A stretch of DNA of 64,000 nt from an uncultured Pseudomonadales bacterium (GTDB lineage: Bacteria; Pseudomonadota; Gammaproteobacteria; Pseudomonadales; Pseudohongiellaceae). The position numbers were made by a program, and so were the translations under genes. Shown here piece by piece: positions 54,166 through 64,000 of the stretch; the stretch's first letter is position 1, and each line of letters opens with the position of its first letter. The notes beneath the pieces were generated by a model. That model was not told where the DNA came from, ran no database searches, and worked only from the letters and a program-made list of their open reading frames with translations. The stretch covers positions 1-64,000 of the forward strand of contig CALTDI010000010.1 of the NCBI GenBank assembly GCA_943842505.1. The letters run 5' to 3'.

Positions 54166-54591
54166 ATGAAAGCGAGAGTGAATTGGGTTGAGGACGTGAT
54201 GTTTGTAGCTGAATCGGGCAGCGGACACGCGATTGTGCTGGATGGTGCGCCGGCAAGTGGCGGAAGAAATATGGGTATGCGCCCGATGGAGTTGATGGCG
54301 CTTGGTGTTGGTAGTTGCTCATCCTACGATGTGGTGACGATATTGAAGAAGGCGAAGCAATGGGTTACCGCCTGTGAGGCAGAGGTCACCGCCGAGAGGG
54401 TAGAAACGACACCGGCTGTGTTCGAATCGATTCATCTGCACTTCAAGGTTACCGGTATCGATCTGAGTGAGAAGCATGTTAAGCGAGCGGTGGAGCTCTC
54501 GGCTGATAAGTACTGCTCAGCCTCTATCATGATGAAGAATGCGGGCGTTAAAGTGACCCATGATTTTGAAGTGATCGAGGCGGAAAGCTAG
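54166..54591 (+). CDS. OsmC-family protein, YhfA type
   Basis: The 141-residue protein is an OsmC/Ohr-like fold: MRPMELMALGVGSCSSYDVV holds the first conserved Cys on its helix, and SADKYCSASIMMKNAGVKV the second. Paired cysteines can reduce peroxides in Ohr/OsmC; the YhfA branch has an unclear role. It lies next to crp, divergently, as in E. coli. Confidence 0.88.
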   Translation: MKARVNWVEDVMFVAESGSGHAIVLDGAPASGGRNMGMRPMELMALGVGSCSSYDVVTILKKAKQWVTACEAEVTAERVETTPAVFESIHLHFKVTGIDLSEKHVKRAVELSADKYCSASIMMKNAGVKVTHDFEVIEAES

Positions 54592-54616
54592 AGAGATTGC
54601 GTGGAGCTCAGTGGTA

Positions 54617-55264
54617 TCAGATTCGATACGTTGATTTCTTCATTACCTCGGACATGACAGTCATAGCCTGCTTGATAGGAGCAGGCAATTCGGCGCCACC
54701 GGCATCGCGCGCCGAGTCTCCGTGATGCTTTTCATCCGCAATCATCTGCTCCAGTATCGCGCGGCTCTTACTGTCGTTCTCGGGTAGTTGCAGCAGATGA
54801 TCTTCGAGGTGTTCGCACACCTGATCCTCGGTTTCGGCGACAAAGCCCAAGCTCCATCTGTCCCCTGCCAGACCGGCTATCGCGCCCATACCAAAGGATA
54901 AGGTATACCAGATCGGGTTCAGTACACTAGGTTGGCTATCCAGCTGCTGCAGGCGTTCCTCGCACCAGGCCAGGTGATCCACTTCTTCCGCCGCCGCTTC
55001 TTCCATCGATTGGCGCACATCATCCAACTTGGCCGTGGCTGCCTGGCCCTGATAGAGAGCCTGCGCGCAGACCTCGCCGGTGTGATTGATGCGCATCAGC
55101 CCCGCTACATGTTTTCTCTGGGTCTCGTCGAGATCTTTCTCCTGCTGCGCGGCCCCTGGTGAGCTGCGTCGTGCGTTGCTGGAACCGGGTACGCAGCTGC
55201 GTAGCGCCTGATCGAACTGGACCAGGGCGCGGTCGAAGAAGTCTAGGTGTGAGTTTGTAGCCAT
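54617..55264 (-). CDS. coq7: Demethoxyubiquinone hydroxylase Coq7 (UbiF type alternative)
   Basis: The 215-residue di-iron protein has [40 protein letters not shown] and [17 protein letters not shown], giving the E/E-x2-H ligands of the ferritin-like fold. It hydroxylates the penultimate ubiquinone intermediate using oxygen. In Pseudomonas-like organisms this replaces the flavin enzyme UbiF. It is next to purD on the same strand with a 3-bp gap. Confidence 0.93.
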   Translation of the reverse strand: MATNSHLDFFDRALVQFDQALRSCVPGSSNARRSSPGAAQQEKDLDETQRKHVAGLMRINHTGEVCAQALYQGQAATAKLDDVRQSMEEAAAEEVDHLAWCEERLQQLDSQPSVLNPIWYTLSFGMGAIAGLAGDRWSLGFVAETEDQVCEHLEDHLLQLPENDSKSRAILEQMIADEKHHGDSARDAGGAELPAPIKQAMTVMSEVMKKSTYRI

Positions 55265-55267
55265 GAT

Positions 55268-56554
55268 CTAGCTATTCTCTCTGGCAATGGCGCGATAGGC
55301 AATATCATTTCGAAAATAGACGCCATCCCAATGAATCTGATGCAAGACCTTGTAGGCCTCGGCCTGAGCCTCGGACACGCTAGCGCCTAGTGCCGTGGCG
55401 CAGAGCACTCTGCCGCCGTTGGTGACTACGGCACCCTCTTTCTCTGCCGTGCCTGCGTGAAATATCTTCTGGTGCTCACCCAGGCTCTGATCCAGTCCGC
55501 TGATCTGGAAACCCTTTCCGTAGGAGGCGGGGTAGCCACCGGCCGCCAGCACGACACCCACGGCTGATCTGTCGTCCCATTGCGCTCGTTCTGTGTTTAG
55601 CGATTGATCCAGGGCGGCAAGACAATGCTGCACCAGATCCGATTGCAGCCGCATCATGACTGGCTGCGCCTCGGGGTCGCCGAAACGGCAATTAAACTCG
55701 ACGACATTAATCTCGCCGCTTTCGGTAATCATCAAGCCGGCATAGAGAAAGCCTGTGTAGTCGTTACCATCTGCGGCCATGCCTGCAACCGTAGGCAGGA
55801 TCACCTGGTCCATGATGCGCTGATAGATTACGTCGTCTACCACCGGTGCTGGAGAATAGGCTCCCATACCGCCAGTATTTGGCCCCTTGTCGCCATCATC
55901 TCTAGCCTTATGATCCTGCGAGGTTGCCATTGGCAAGACATTGCGTCCGTCTACCATGGCGATAAAGCTGGCCTCTTCGCCTTCGAGGAAACCCTCAATG
56001 ACGACGCGAGAGCCAGCGTCGCCAAATTTATTGCCCGAAAGCATGTCTTCGACTGCCGCAATCGCTTCAGCCTCACTGAGTGCAACGATCACGCCTTTTC
56101 CGGCAGCGAGGCCGTCAGCTTTAATGACTATTGGCGCACCGTTTTCTTCTATATAGGCTGTAGCCGATGCAACATCGGTAAAGGTTTGGTAGAAGGCGGT
56201 AGGAATATTGTGTCTGCTGAGGAAGTCTTTAGTAAAGGCCTTGGAGCCTTCTAGCTGCGCCGCGTTCTTGGATGGGCCGAAGCAGGGCAGGCCGCGTCCC
56301 TGAAAGTAGTCGACAATGCCTTCTACCAAGGGTGCCTCAGGTCCCACTATAGTGAGTTTAATATTTTCGCTTTCTGCAAAGTCGGCCAAGGCGGGAAAGC
56401 CCAGAGGGTCGAGGGCGACGTTCTCTAGTTTTGGCTCGCCCCTGGTGCCAGCATTTCCTGGCGCCACGAAAACTTTCTCAACCGAATGGGATTGCGCAGC
56501 CTTCCATGCCAGCGAATGTTCGCGGCCGCCGCTGCCTATAACTAGTACCTTCAT
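55268..56554 (-). CDS. purD: Phosphoribosylamine-glycine ligase PurD
   Basis: The 428-residue ATP-grasp enzyme has VLVIGSGGREHSLAWKAAQS, GPSKNAAQLEGSKAFTKDFL, VIKADGLAAGKGVIVAL, DHKARDDGDKGPNTGGMGAY and VVEFNCRFGDPEAQPVM, all diagnostic. It makes GAR in purine synthesis. It follows purH by 38 bp on the same strand, the usual purHD pair. Confidence 0.97.
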   Translation of the reverse strand: MKVLVIGSGGREHSLAWKAAQSHSVEKVFVAPGNAGTRGEPKLENVALDPLGFPALADFAESENIKLTIVGPEAPLVEGIVDYFQGRGLPCFGPSKNAAQLEGSKAFTKDFLSRHNIPTAFYQTFTDVASATAYIEENGAPIVIKADGLAAGKGVIVALSEAEAIAAVEDMLSGNKFGDAGSRVVIEGFLEGEEASFIAMVDGRNVLPMATSQDHKARDDGDKGPNTGGMGAYSPAPVVDDVIYQRIMDQVILPTVAGMAADGNDYTGFLYAGLMITESGEINVVEFNCRFGDPEAQPVMMRLQSDLVQHCLAALDQSLNTERAQWDDRSAVGVVLAAGGYPASYGKGFQISGLDQSLGEHQKIFHAGTAEKEGAVVTNGGRVLCATALGASVSEAQAEAYKVLHQIHWDGVYFRNDIAYRAIARENS

Positions 56555-56592
56555 GGCTTCGATCTCTGTGCTGTTGTTTCGGATAACGGCTG

Positions 56593-58167
56593 CTAGTGAC
56601 GGAAATGTCGAATGGAAGTAAATACCATTGCGATATTGGCCTCGTCCGCGGCAGCAATCACCTCATCGTCACGCATCGAGCCACCAGGTTGGATTACGGC
56701 ACAAATACCCGCCGCTGCCGCTGCATCTATACCATCGCGAAAGGGGAAGAATGCATCCGATGCCATTACTGAGCCCTTTACCTCAAGGTTCTCATCGGCC
56801 GCCTTGATGCCAGCGATCTTCGCGCTATAGACGCGACTCATCTGTCCTGCCCCGATACCGATGGTCTGGTTGTTCTTACAATAGACGATGGCGTTGGACT
56901 TCACATACTGTGCTACCGACCAGGCGAATAGGAGATCACGGATCTCATCTTCGCTAGGCGCACGCGCACTGACGACTTTCAGGTCATCACGAGATATCTG
57001 GTGAATATCACGATCTTGCACCAGCAGCCCGCCATTGACGCGCTTGTAATCGAAATCCGCTTTTCTGTTTTCCGCCCATTGGCCGCAGCGAAGTACGCGT
57101 ACATTTTTCTTCGCCGCTGTGATCGCGAGCGCTTCCTCGGAAATGGAAGGGGCGATAATCACTTCGGTAAATTGTTGGTCGACGATTCTCTGAGCTGTCT
57201 GGGCATCCAGCTCCCGGTTGAACGCGATGATGCCCCCGAAGGCGGAGGTTGGGTCGGTCTGGAACGCGAGTTCGTAGGCCTGCATGGGTGACTCGGCGAT
57301 GGCGACACCACAAGGATTCGCGTGCTTCACGATTACACAGGCAGGCTCGCTAAAGGATTTAACACATTCCAGAGCCGCGTCGGTATCCGCTATGTTGTTA
57401 TAGGACAGTTCCTTGCCCTGCAGCTGCTCAGACGTACTGATGCTCGCCTCAGACGGGTTGCGCTCTTTGTAGAAGGCCGCATTCTGGTGCGGGTTCTCAC
57501 CGTAGCGCATTTCCTGCGCCTTGAGGAATTGGGTGTTAAAGGTTCTGGGGAAGTTTGATTCGGGATCGATCTTCGCGCCAAGATAGTTGGCGATGGCGCC
57601 ATCGTAGGCCGCGGTGTGTTCGAAAGTCTTGACCGCCAGATCGAAGCGAGTGTCTTGCTCGAGTGCGCCGCCATTGTTCTCTAGAAGCTCTATGATGGGC
57701 TCGTAATCCGATGGGTTAACTACCACTGCAACGAAGCGATTGTTCTTGGCAGCTGCGCGCAGCATCGTTGGGCCACCTATATCGATATTCTCAATCGCAG
57801 TAGGCAGATCGCAATCCGGGTTCGCTACCGTAGCCTCGAAGGGATATAGGTTGACGACTACGAGGTCGATTGGAGGAATATCGTGCTCCTCCATGACGGC
57901 TTGATCCTGGTCGCGGCGAGCGAGTATGCCACCATGTACCTTTGGATGCAGAGTCTTAACCCGCCCGTCCATCATCTCTGGAAAACCGGTGTACTCCGAG
58001 ATTTCCACAGCGGGGATATTCTCTGCCGTAAGCAGCTTGTAGGTGCCCCCGGTAGAGAGTATTTCAATGTTCAGTTTATGAAGTGCTTTCGCGAAGGGAA
58101 CTATGCCAGTCTTGTCGGATACGCTAATCAACGCGCGACGAATGGCAGCAGAGTTTTCTGTTGTCAT
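56593..58167 (-). CDS. purH: Bifunctional AICAR formyltransferase/IMP cyclohydrolase PurH
   Basis: The 524-residue protein has the N-terminal MGS-like IMP cyclohydrolase ([44 protein letters not shown]) and the C-terminal formyltransferase with [13 protein letters not shown] (catalytic Lys-His), [12 protein letters not shown] and the [19 protein letters not shown] tail. It catalyses the last two steps to IMP. It is downstream of fis and upstream of purD. Confidence 0.97.
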   Translation of the reverse strand: MTTENSAAIRRALISVSDKTGIVPFAKALHKLNIEILSTGGTYKLLTAENIPAVEISEYTGFPEMMDGRVKTLHPKVHGGILARRDQDQAVMEEHDIPPIDLVVVNLYPFEATVANPDCDLPTAIENIDIGGPTMLRAAAKNNRFVAVVVNPSDYEPIIELLENNGGALEQDTRFDLAVKTFEHTAAYDGAIANYLGAKIDPESNFPRTFNTQFLKAQEMRYGENPHQNAAFYKERNPSEASISTSEQLQGKELSYNNIADTDAALECVKSFSEPACVIVKHANPCGVAIAESPMQAYELAFQTDPTSAFGGIIAFNRELDAQTAQRIVDQQFTEVIIAPSISEEALAITAAKKNVRVLRCGQWAENRKADFDYKRVNGGLLVQDRDIHQISRDDLKVVSARAPSEDEIRDLLFAWSVAQYVKSNAIVYCKNNQTIGIGAGQMSRVYSAKIAGIKAADENLEVKGSVMASDAFFPFRDGIDAAAAAGICAVIQPGGSMRDDEVIAAADEANIAMVFTSIRHFRH

Positions 58168-58294
58168 AGTGCTATCTTTATCTATTGGACGTTTTGGGTT
58201 GATGCAAAACCAGCGGACTAAACTTGCATTGATCTCATTAAGGAAAAGCTTAGATGATCTCAGGGACTAAATTTAGAGGGCTGATCGATGGTAT

Positions 58295-58597
58295 TTAAAG
58301 TAAACCGTACAGCTTTAATTTGGTGCGTAGCGTACCACGGTTCAAACCTAGCATGATAGATGCCTTGCTTTGATTATTGCCGCAATAGCGCATTACCGTC
58401 TCAATTAGGGGTGCCTCGACTTCTGCGATGACCATGTGGTGAAGATCTGTAACAGTCTCATCTTCGAGGTTTTCAAAATAGCGGTCTAGGGATCGTTCGA
58501 CTTCGGCTCGAAGTGTATGTTCTTGCTGCCCTGAGGGGGTGTTTTCCTGAGCCTGAACCGGCTCGAGATGATTTGGAATACTGTCAAACTTATTCAC
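58295..58597 (-). CDS. fis: DNA-binding protein Fis
   Basis: A 100-residue nucleoid protein. The C-terminal helix-turn-helix SKASIMLGLNRGTLRTKLKL is nearly invariant in Fis; the N-terminal part has the flexible arm and helix A (LEDETVTDLHHMVIAEVEAP). It bends DNA, and controls rRNA and tRNA genes and site-specific recombination. Its start overlaps the dusB stop by 4 bp, the usual dusB-fis operon. Confidence 0.96.
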   Translation of the reverse strand: MNKFDSIPNHLEPVQAQENTPSGQQEHTLRAEVERSLDRYFENLEDETVTDLHHMVIAEVEAPLIETVMRYCGNNQSKASIMLGLNRGTLRTKLKLYGLL

Positions 58598-59598
58598 GCG
58601 GCTTCGGCTCCCTGATCTTGTCTGATGTCTTCATCTAGGCGAGTAAAATACTCATAGAGAGAGTCGAGCTGTTCGCTAGGGGATTCGAAAGTATTAAAAT
58701 GTTTCATAAATTCACGCGATTCTGATAATTCTTTTACGTACGCGGCAACATGTTTACGTGCATACCATACTCCTTTCACGTCGCCATAGAAACTATGAAG
58801 TTTCATTAGGTGGGAAAAGATTATATCGAGTCGAGATTTTAGATCAATTCCTGGAAGTGACTCACCCGTAGCGAGGTAGTTTTCTATCTCTCTAAAAATC
58901 CATGGGCGGCCTTGAGCGGAACGACCGATCATCAATCCGTCTACGCCGGTTTGATAGAGCACAGCTGCGGCTTTTTCGGGTGAGTCTATATCGCCATTCG
59001 CAATAATTGGAATCGAAACGGCGCTTTTTATAGCCGCGATAGTGTCGTACTCTGCATGACCTTTAAAACGGCATTCGCGAGTGCGGCCATGTACGGTTAG
59101 CAGGCGTATGCCGCAGCCTTCTGCAATCTTGGCGATCTCGACACCGTTTCTAGTCTCTGGACTCCATCCAGTGCGTATCTTCAGTGTCACGGGGACATCA
59201 ACACGAGCGACTACGGTGGTTAGAATACGTTCGACTAATTTTTCGTCTTTAAGCAGTGCAGAGCCCGCTGCCTTCTTTAGAACTTTCTTTGCTGGGCAGC
59301 CCATATTGATATCGATGCTATCGGCGCCGAATTCTGCGTTCATTGCAGCAGCCTGTGCCATCAGCTGGGGATCCGACCCCGCGATTTGTACAACGTGAGG
59401 ACCGCAGCTCTTTGGTTTTACGCGCTTGAGTCTATTGCGTTCGTTCTTCCACAAATCGGCGTTGCTCGTAAGCATTTCCGCAATGGTTAGTCCAGCGCCG
59501 GCTTGTGCGCAGATCTCTCTGAAGGGGGTATCACTAACGCCCACCATGGGTGCGAGGAATAGCGAATTTTTTAATTGGTAGGGGCCGATGTCAATCAT
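58594..59598 (-). CDS. dusB: tRNA-dihydrouridine synthase DusB
   Basis: The 334-residue TIM barrel has FLAPMVGVSDTPFREICAQA, INMGCPAKKVLKKAAGSALL (catalytic Cys), LTVHGRTRECRFKGHAEYD and GVDGLMIGRSAQGRPWIFRE, the FMN/tRNA signatures. It reduces uridines in tRNA D-loops. It is co-transcribed with fis. Confidence 0.96.
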   Translation of the reverse strand: MIDIGPYQLKNSLFLAPMVGVSDTPFREICAQAGAGLTIAEMLTSNADLWKNERNRLKRVKPKSCGPHVVQIAGSDPQLMAQAAAMNAEFGADSIDINMGCPAKKVLKKAAGSALLKDEKLVERILTTVVARVDVPVTLKIRTGWSPETRNGVEIAKIAEGCGIRLLTVHGRTRECRFKGHAEYDTIAAIKSAVSIPIIANGDIDSPEKAAAVLYQTGVDGLMIGRSAQGRPWIFREIENYLATGESLPGIDLKSRLDIIFSHLMKLHSFYGDVKGVWYARKHVAAYVKELSESREFMKHFNTFESPSEQLDSLYEYFTRLDEDIRQDQGAEAA

Positions 59599-59725
59599 TC
59601 TTATTATTCAAAAAGTACTGATCTCTATAGGGCCAGCTATGATAGCGGGGACGCTTTTTTAGTTAAAGCGATTTGTGTGTTTTCTGCAGCTTTTAGCGCA
59701 AAAACTAGCATGTTGAGCGACTATT

Positions 59726-61816
59726 CTAGGGCCAGCGGAAAGCCAGGGTGTAGTTTACCGCTTCGGAACCCGGATCCATTATGGCCAGGCCGATCTGAAC
59801 CGGAGTCATGGGCGGCATCAACTGAACCGATCGAAGCCCTGTGTCTAGATACTCCGAGGGCAAAAACTCTCGAAGTGCTATCACGTTGTTCGCGGCGCTA
59901 TTGAAGCTAAGTATGAGCAGCGGGAAGGGTTGATCAAATGCCGCCGTGTTGCGAATGATGGTGTTAACCATTAAGCCATTCGTAAAAGTTGGGTGTGTCT
60001 GTACCGTAAGATTCTCACTGCGTATAGAGTCGATATCCGTATAGTCTGGTAGATCGCAGTCAAGCAAAGTGCAGGCTTGTTCGTAAAGGGGGCGTAGCTG
60101 TGGAAGTTGGCTGAAGAGCTCCTTATGCCGCCAAAGATACTGGCCGCTCAATAAGCCGCTCAGAATCACTATAGAAAGAGACAGCAGTGCGTTGCGAAGT
60201 AAGCGACTCTCTTTCCTGCTCAATAGCTCGAGCGGGGTGGACATCGCACCTAATGCGGCAAGGTTTTCCTGTGGGATTGCCTCTAAGGCCTGTTCATCGT
60301 TAAGCTCTGTCTCCAGTGCCCTGGCTCGAATGGCTTCGGTTGAGTCTTCATCGAACTCTGTCTTCAGCGCTTGTTCGGTAGCTGTGCTTGCTACTTGCTC
60401 TGCGATAGCGATTTCCGCAACTTGCGCTTCGTCTTCGACAGAGTCTTCTTCTAGCTCTGCTTCGGTCTGTGATTCGGTGTCCGCGTGTGCATCTTTCTCA
60501 AGTGCTGCGATGTCTTCGCGCTGATCGTCTTGTTCCGAGGATGAGGTAGTGACGCTGGGGAGATCAGTCGAGGAAGAGTTGTCTTCATCGGTAACCTCCA
60601 GATTCGTTGCGGCGGGTTCAGTGGGCACTTCTTCTGACAGGAATAGCGCTGGAGTATCGTCGCTGAGTGCATCAGGTTTTTTTGCTTCGATACTATTTGT
60701 TTCTATGCTTTCTGTTTCTATGCTATCTGCTTCGATTCTTTGGGCTGCTTCGATACTTTCGGCTTCAGTCTCCCCAGGAGCGGCATCGGCCGACAAATAC
60801 TCGGCGGGGATGTCCTGGGTTTCAGATTGGAGCGCGTCGTTCTCAGGTAGTGAGTTTTGCTCCAGCTCTTCGCTCACAGCATTGAGAAACTGCTCCTCGT
60901 TTTCCTCTAAGCGCTCTGTGTCGCTTGTAGCGGCTTCGCTGAGTACTTCCTGCTCCTGTATTAATTCACTGTCTGGCTGAGTATCGTCTTTGCTGTCGTC
61001 CTTCTTTGTCTGTGGAGCTAGGCGCGGGTCAAAGATGAACGATGCAGATAGCTCTATTCCAGTGAAAGGCCGGTCGCTAACACTTGGGGACTGCTGCGCA
61101 GCAAAATTCTCAGTTGTCTCATGCCCCGCTTCCGCTTCATTCTCTATAAGGTCTTCGTCTATTCGCAGCTGTTGCTCTGAGTCTGTTTCCAGGTCTGGCT
61201 CGACCGGAGCGGAGAACGAGGTACCGTTATCTGCGAATTGTTCGGTGTTGTCTGGCATCGGCTGCTCAGGCGTCGTTTGTGCCTGCGCATCGAAGGAGTC
61301 GAGAATTTCTTCTTCGAAGCGTTCATCGATGACTTCGTCTCCGACTTGCTCTGTTGCCCGATAGGGCTGCTCAAGCGGGGCGTTATCGTTCTCGCTGTCG
61401 AGCTCAGTTTCAATAGCGGATAGGTTTTTGCTGTCATGATTGCCATGAAGTTCCCCCGCTCCTGTGGCAAAGAAATCCTCGCCGACGGCTTTTGAGCGCT
61501 CCAGCTTGTCGTGTAAGTCCTGCTCGTCCACAGGGTCTATTGCTGCCGATTCATTGCTGTAGGGTTCTGTTAGGGCGCTACGGGTAAGAAAGCGAGAAGG
61601 ATCGAAAAACTCCTGCGGATTATTCCCGACGAATACCGATTCGCCATGCTCTAACGCGGTTTCATCGTCGGCGTCAGGGAGCAGGAAGTGATCAATGGCT
61701 TCGAATACATTCAGACAGGCTCCGCAGCGGACTTTACCGGCGGCAGCGTTCAACACACGAGAGTTTGTGTTGAAGGTCGATTCACAGGCGGGGCATTGAG
61801 TTACATTAAACGACAT
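59726..61816 (-). CDS. Long zinc-ribbon/DUF3426 membrane protein
   Basis: The 696-residue protein has an N-terminal MJ0042-type zinc ribbon (CPACESTFNTNSRV and VRCGACLNVFEAID: two C-x2-C pairs), a very acidic, low-complexity region of over 400 residues (about 60-540) rich in E/D/S/T/A with short repeats such as EAESIE and ADSIETESIE, one membrane segment (LLSLSIVILSGLLSGQYLW) and a C-terminal DUF3426 domain. Such proteins lie between prmA and dusB in relatives, but usually with shorter linkers. The role is unknown. Confidence 0.85.
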   Translation of the reverse strand: MSFNVTQCPACESTFNTNSRVLNAAAGKVRCGACLNVFEAIDHFLLPDADDETALEHGESVFVGNNPQEFFDPSRFLTRSALTEPYSNESAAIDPVDEQDLHDKLERSKAVGEDFFATGAGELHGNHDSKNLSAIETELDSENDNAPLEQPYRATEQVGDEVIDERFEEEILDSFDAQAQTTPEQPMPDNTEQFADNGTSFSAPVEPDLETDSEQQLRIDEDLIENEAEAGHETTENFAAQQSPSVSDRPFTGIELSASFIFDPRLAPQTKKDDSKDDTQPDSELIQEQEVLSEAATSDTERLEENEEQFLNAVSEELEQNSLPENDALQSETQDIPAEYLSADAAPGETEAESIEAAQRIEADSIETESIETNSIEAKKPDALSDDTPALFLSEEVPTEPAATNLEVTDEDNSSSTDLPSVTTSSSEQDDQREDIAALEKDAHADTESQTEAELEEDSVEDEAQVAEIAIAEQVASTATEQALKTEFDEDSTEAIRARALETELNDEQALEAIPQENLAALGAMSTPLELLSRKESRLLRNALLSLSIVILSGLLSGQYLWRHKELFSQLPQLRPLYEQACTLLDCDLPDYTDIDSIRSENLTVQTHPTFTNGLMVNTIIRNTAAFDQPFPLLILSFNSAANNVIALREFLPSEYLDTGLRSVQLMPPMTPVQIGLAIMDPGSEAVNYTLAFRWP

Positions 61817-61976
61817 GCGTCAGTACTTCAGGCAACGGGTTATAGATTGGGTCTATTGGGGACAATGAAGTGACCCATTCAGTTCTGGGTCTGACGATGT
61901 TCCCCTAGCGTGAGATTGTAGGTCAATACCCTTGCCTTGCCTACAACAAGCTCCGGCGATTGCCCTGCTCGATGAC

Positions 61977-62876
61977 TTAGACCTGCTTGCGGGTGCCCGT
62001 CAGGCGCCCCCAGTCTCCACTTAATACGGCCTTATCCATGGCAAACCATTGACTGTAATGTTCTAGCAGAGGGTCTACCTGTTCCACCAATATGCCGGAC
62101 AATACCAGTTGGCCCTGGGGCCGGACTAGCAGTGAGAAGTTTTCAGCAAGCTGCATGAGTGGCTCGGCGAGTATATTGGCGAGCAGAATATCGGCTTGTC
62201 TGGACGCGATGCCCTCGGGAAGTTGCTCCGGCAGATAGGTTTCGATCAGACCTGGGGGAATTCTATTGCGCTGGGCATTGTCGATGGTTGCGGTTATAGC
62301 CTGGGGATCATTATCGACGGCGATTAAGCGATGTGCGCCGAGTAAGGCGGCGGCGATGGCAAGTATGCCGGATCCGCAGCCATAGTCGATTACACAGCTT
62401 TCATTGCTAATGTTCTGCTCTAGCCATTGCAGACACAGACTGGTGGTGGCGTGGCTGCCGCTACCAAAGGCGAGGCCGGGGTCCAGCATGATATTGATAG
62501 CATCGGGCTCGGGCGGTTCCTGCCAGCTTGGGCAGACCCAGAGCCGCTCGCCAAATTTCATCGCCTTGAAATCAGACATCCACGACCTTTCCCATGCCTG
62601 TTCTTCGAGGACTTCTAGCCGCAACGATGCCTTGTCTTCAACTGCCGGGTGTTGTTGTAACAGGAAGAGCAGCCCATCGAGATTGGTGTCTTGCTCGAAC
62701 AGGCAGACAAGATCGACCTTATCCCACAAAGGAGTGCTACATGGCTCTTTCTGAAATACCGGCTGGTCTTCGGCGTCTAGATAGCTGATAGATAGGCCGC
62801 CATGATCCAGCAGCATCTGTTCCAAGAGTTCAAGCTGATCGGATCGCACCTGAACCCTGAGTTGCTGCCATGACAT
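61977..62876 (-). CDS. prmA: Ribosomal protein L11 methyltransferase PrmA
   Basis: The 299-residue protein has a substrate-binding N-terminal domain and the SAM site: LDPGLAFGSGSHATTSLCLQ, VIDYGCGSGILAIAAAL and ADILLANILAEPLMQLA. It trimethylates lysines and the N-terminus of ribosomal protein L11. It is downstream of accC with a 21-bp gap, on the same strand. Confidence 0.96.
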   Translation of the reverse strand: MSWQQLRVQVRSDQLELLEQMLLDHGGLSISYLDAEDQPVFQKEPCSTPLWDKVDLVCLFEQDTNLDGLLFLLQQHPAVEDKASLRLEVLEEQAWERSWMSDFKAMKFGERLWVCPSWQEPPEPDAINIMLDPGLAFGSGSHATTSLCLQWLEQNISNESCVIDYGCGSGILAIAAALLGAHRLIAVDNDPQAITATIDNAQRNRIPPGLIETYLPEQLPEGIASRQADILLANILAEPLMQLAENFSLLVRPQGQLVLSGILVEQVDPLLEHYSQWFAMDKAVLSGDWGRLTGTRKQV

Positions 62877-62897
62877 AGTGAGGAGGCTCTAGCTGTA

Positions 62898-64000
62898 TTA
62901 GGATTCCAGCTTCTTTTCCAGGTAGTGGATATTCACACAGCCCTTCTGAAACTCTGCGTCGCGCACCAGGTCCTGATGCAGTGGGATATTGCTGCGGATG
63001 CCGTCGATGAGCATCTCATCCAGCGCAATCTGTGTGCGTTTCAGAGCGGCTTCCCGCGTGTTTGCGTGGCAGATGAGCTTGGCGATTAATGAATCATAAT
63101 AGGGTGGAACCGTGTAGCCACTATACAGATGAGAGTCGACACGAACACCGTTGCCGCCAGGAGCGTGAAACATCTTGATCTTGCCTGGGCTGGGCATGAA
63201 GGTTTCTGGGTCTTCAGCGTTTATTCGACATTCGAAGGCATGCCCGCGAATAACGATGTCCTCCTGCGCGTATGACAGAGGCGCGCCACCCGCTATGCGT
63301 AGCTGTTCCTTAACGATGTCCACGCCAGTAATCATTTCTGTTACTGGGTGCTCGACCTGAACTCGCGTATTCATTTCGATGAAGTAGAAGGATTCGTCTT
63401 CATACAAGAACTCTAAGGTTCCAGCGCCTCGATACTTCATCTTCTTGCAGGCATTGATGCAGGTCGCGGCGACTTCGGCCCGCACCGCATCTGGTATGCC
63501 TGGCGCAGGCGCCTCTTCCAGAACCTTCTGATGGCGTCGCTGCAGTGAACAGTCTCTATCGCCCAGGCAGATTGCATTGCCTTGGCCGTCGCCTATTACC
63601 TGAATTTCAACATGGCGCGGATTCTCGAGGAACTTCTCTAGATACACGACGCCGCTGCCGAAGAAAGACTTCGCCTCCGACTGCGTAACAAAGATAGCCT
63701 TGAGCAGGGCCGCTTCGTTGTGTACAACGCGCATGCCGCGTCCACCACCACCGGCGGCCGCCTTAATGATGACCGGGTAGCCGATCTCCTTAGCCAGTTC
63801 CAGGGTGCGTTCGTTGTTATCGTCGAGAGGGCCATTGGATCCAGGCACGGTGGGCACGCCGGCCTCAATCATGACCTCGATCGCGGATACCTTATCGCCC
63901 ATTAGCCTGATCGTCTCCACCGTGGGGCCGATAAAGACGAAGCCGCTATTCTCTACCTGTTCGGCGAAGTCGGCATTCTCGGAAAGAAAGCCATAGCCTG
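62898..64000 (-). CDS. accC: Biotin carboxylase subunit AccC, 5' end beyond the window
   Basis: The frame runs to the right edge, where it reads [20 protein letters not shown]; an internal ATG at 63920 is not the start. About 80 N-terminal residues are missing. The ATP-grasp region has [60 protein letters not shown] and [18 protein letters not shown]. It carboxylates biotin on AccB to start fatty-acid synthesis. accB is expected just outside. Confidence 0.96.
   Translation of the reverse strand, partial: GYGFLSENADFAEQVENSGFVFIGPTVETIRLMGDKVSAIEVMIEAGVPTVPGSNGPLDDNNERTLELAKEIGYPVIIKAAAGGGGRGMRVVHNEAALLKAIFVTQSEAKSFFGSGVVYLEKFLENPRHVEIQVIGDGQGNAICLGDRDCSLQRRHQKVLEEAPAPGIPDAVRAEVAATCINACKKMKYRGAGTLEFLYEDESFYFIEMNTRVQVEHPVTEMITGVDIVKEQLRIAGGAPLSYAQEDIVIRGHAFECRINAEDPETFMPSPGKIKMFHAPGGNGVRVDSHLYSGYTVPPYYDSLIAKLICHANTREAALKRTQIALDEMLIDGIRSNIPLHQDLVRDAEFQKGCVNIHYLEKKLES

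Noticed and set aside
57008..57313. Arginine-rich frame within purH
   Set aside because: It lies wholly inside purH in another frame and has neither a ribosome-binding site nor recognisable domains.
60192..60980. Long plus-strand frames opposite the DUF3426 gene
   Set aside because: Their serine-rich composition is the mirror of the acidic linker codons on the real strand; there is no start signal.

Overview
The window looks like one chromosomal contig of a gammaproteobacterium, probably a marine or other free-living lineage near the Pseudomonas/Cellvibrio side of the class. I infer this from gene order, not from a marker gene: rpsU-yqeY-dnaG-rpoD; lptD-surA-pdxA-rsmA-apaG-apaH; lptD divergent from amgK-murU; a split trpE / trpGDC; crp beside a YhfA-type OsmC gene; and accC-prmA-DUF3426-dusB-fis-purH-purD.

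The right part (about 25.9-64 kb) is this conserved core. It covers an SDR oxidoreductase, the macromolecular-synthesis genes, tsaD, folate genes (folB, folK, a pteridine-reductase-like SDR), tRNA CCA addition, the outer-membrane/pyridoxal/rRNA-methylation cluster, peptidoglycan recycling (amgK, murU), rpe, tryptophan synthesis with a photolyase gene between trpE and trpG, a CRP/Vfr regulator, coq7, purine synthesis, and the 3' part of accC. Two core genes, dnaG and a djlA-like gene, each carry a one-base frameshift.

The left part (1-25.7 kb) is accessory, richer in A+T, and mostly genes of unknown function. From left to right it holds: a candidate small RNA with its own promoter and terminator; three tandem relatives of a Tat-exported protein, two of them decayed; a run of possible defence or nucleotide-handling genes (HEPN, HNH, metallophosphoesterase, a DEDD-exonuclease-like protein, a macrodomain); a series of short cargo units, two of which start with the same 330-bp direct repeat and two with shortened relatives of it; a promoter-cloverleaf-terminator RNA in front of a small gene; an IS6-family insertion sequence beside a helicase remnant; an AT-rich 658-residue protein; and a six-gene operon with three tyrosine recombinases.

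This operon ends next to a CAU-anticodon tRNA gene, the likely attachment site. A 65-bp block from the 3' end of that tRNA recurs at 8.37 kb and 10.99 kb, in inverted orientation relative to the tRNA. Sequences resembling integrase arm sites lie beside the 8.37-kb copy and beside the tRNA copy. The simplest reading is a tRNA-anchored island in which recombination between an attP-like and an attB-like site inverted about 17 kb. The repeat-headed cargo units and the cloverleaf RNA are the parts most likely to be undescribed.
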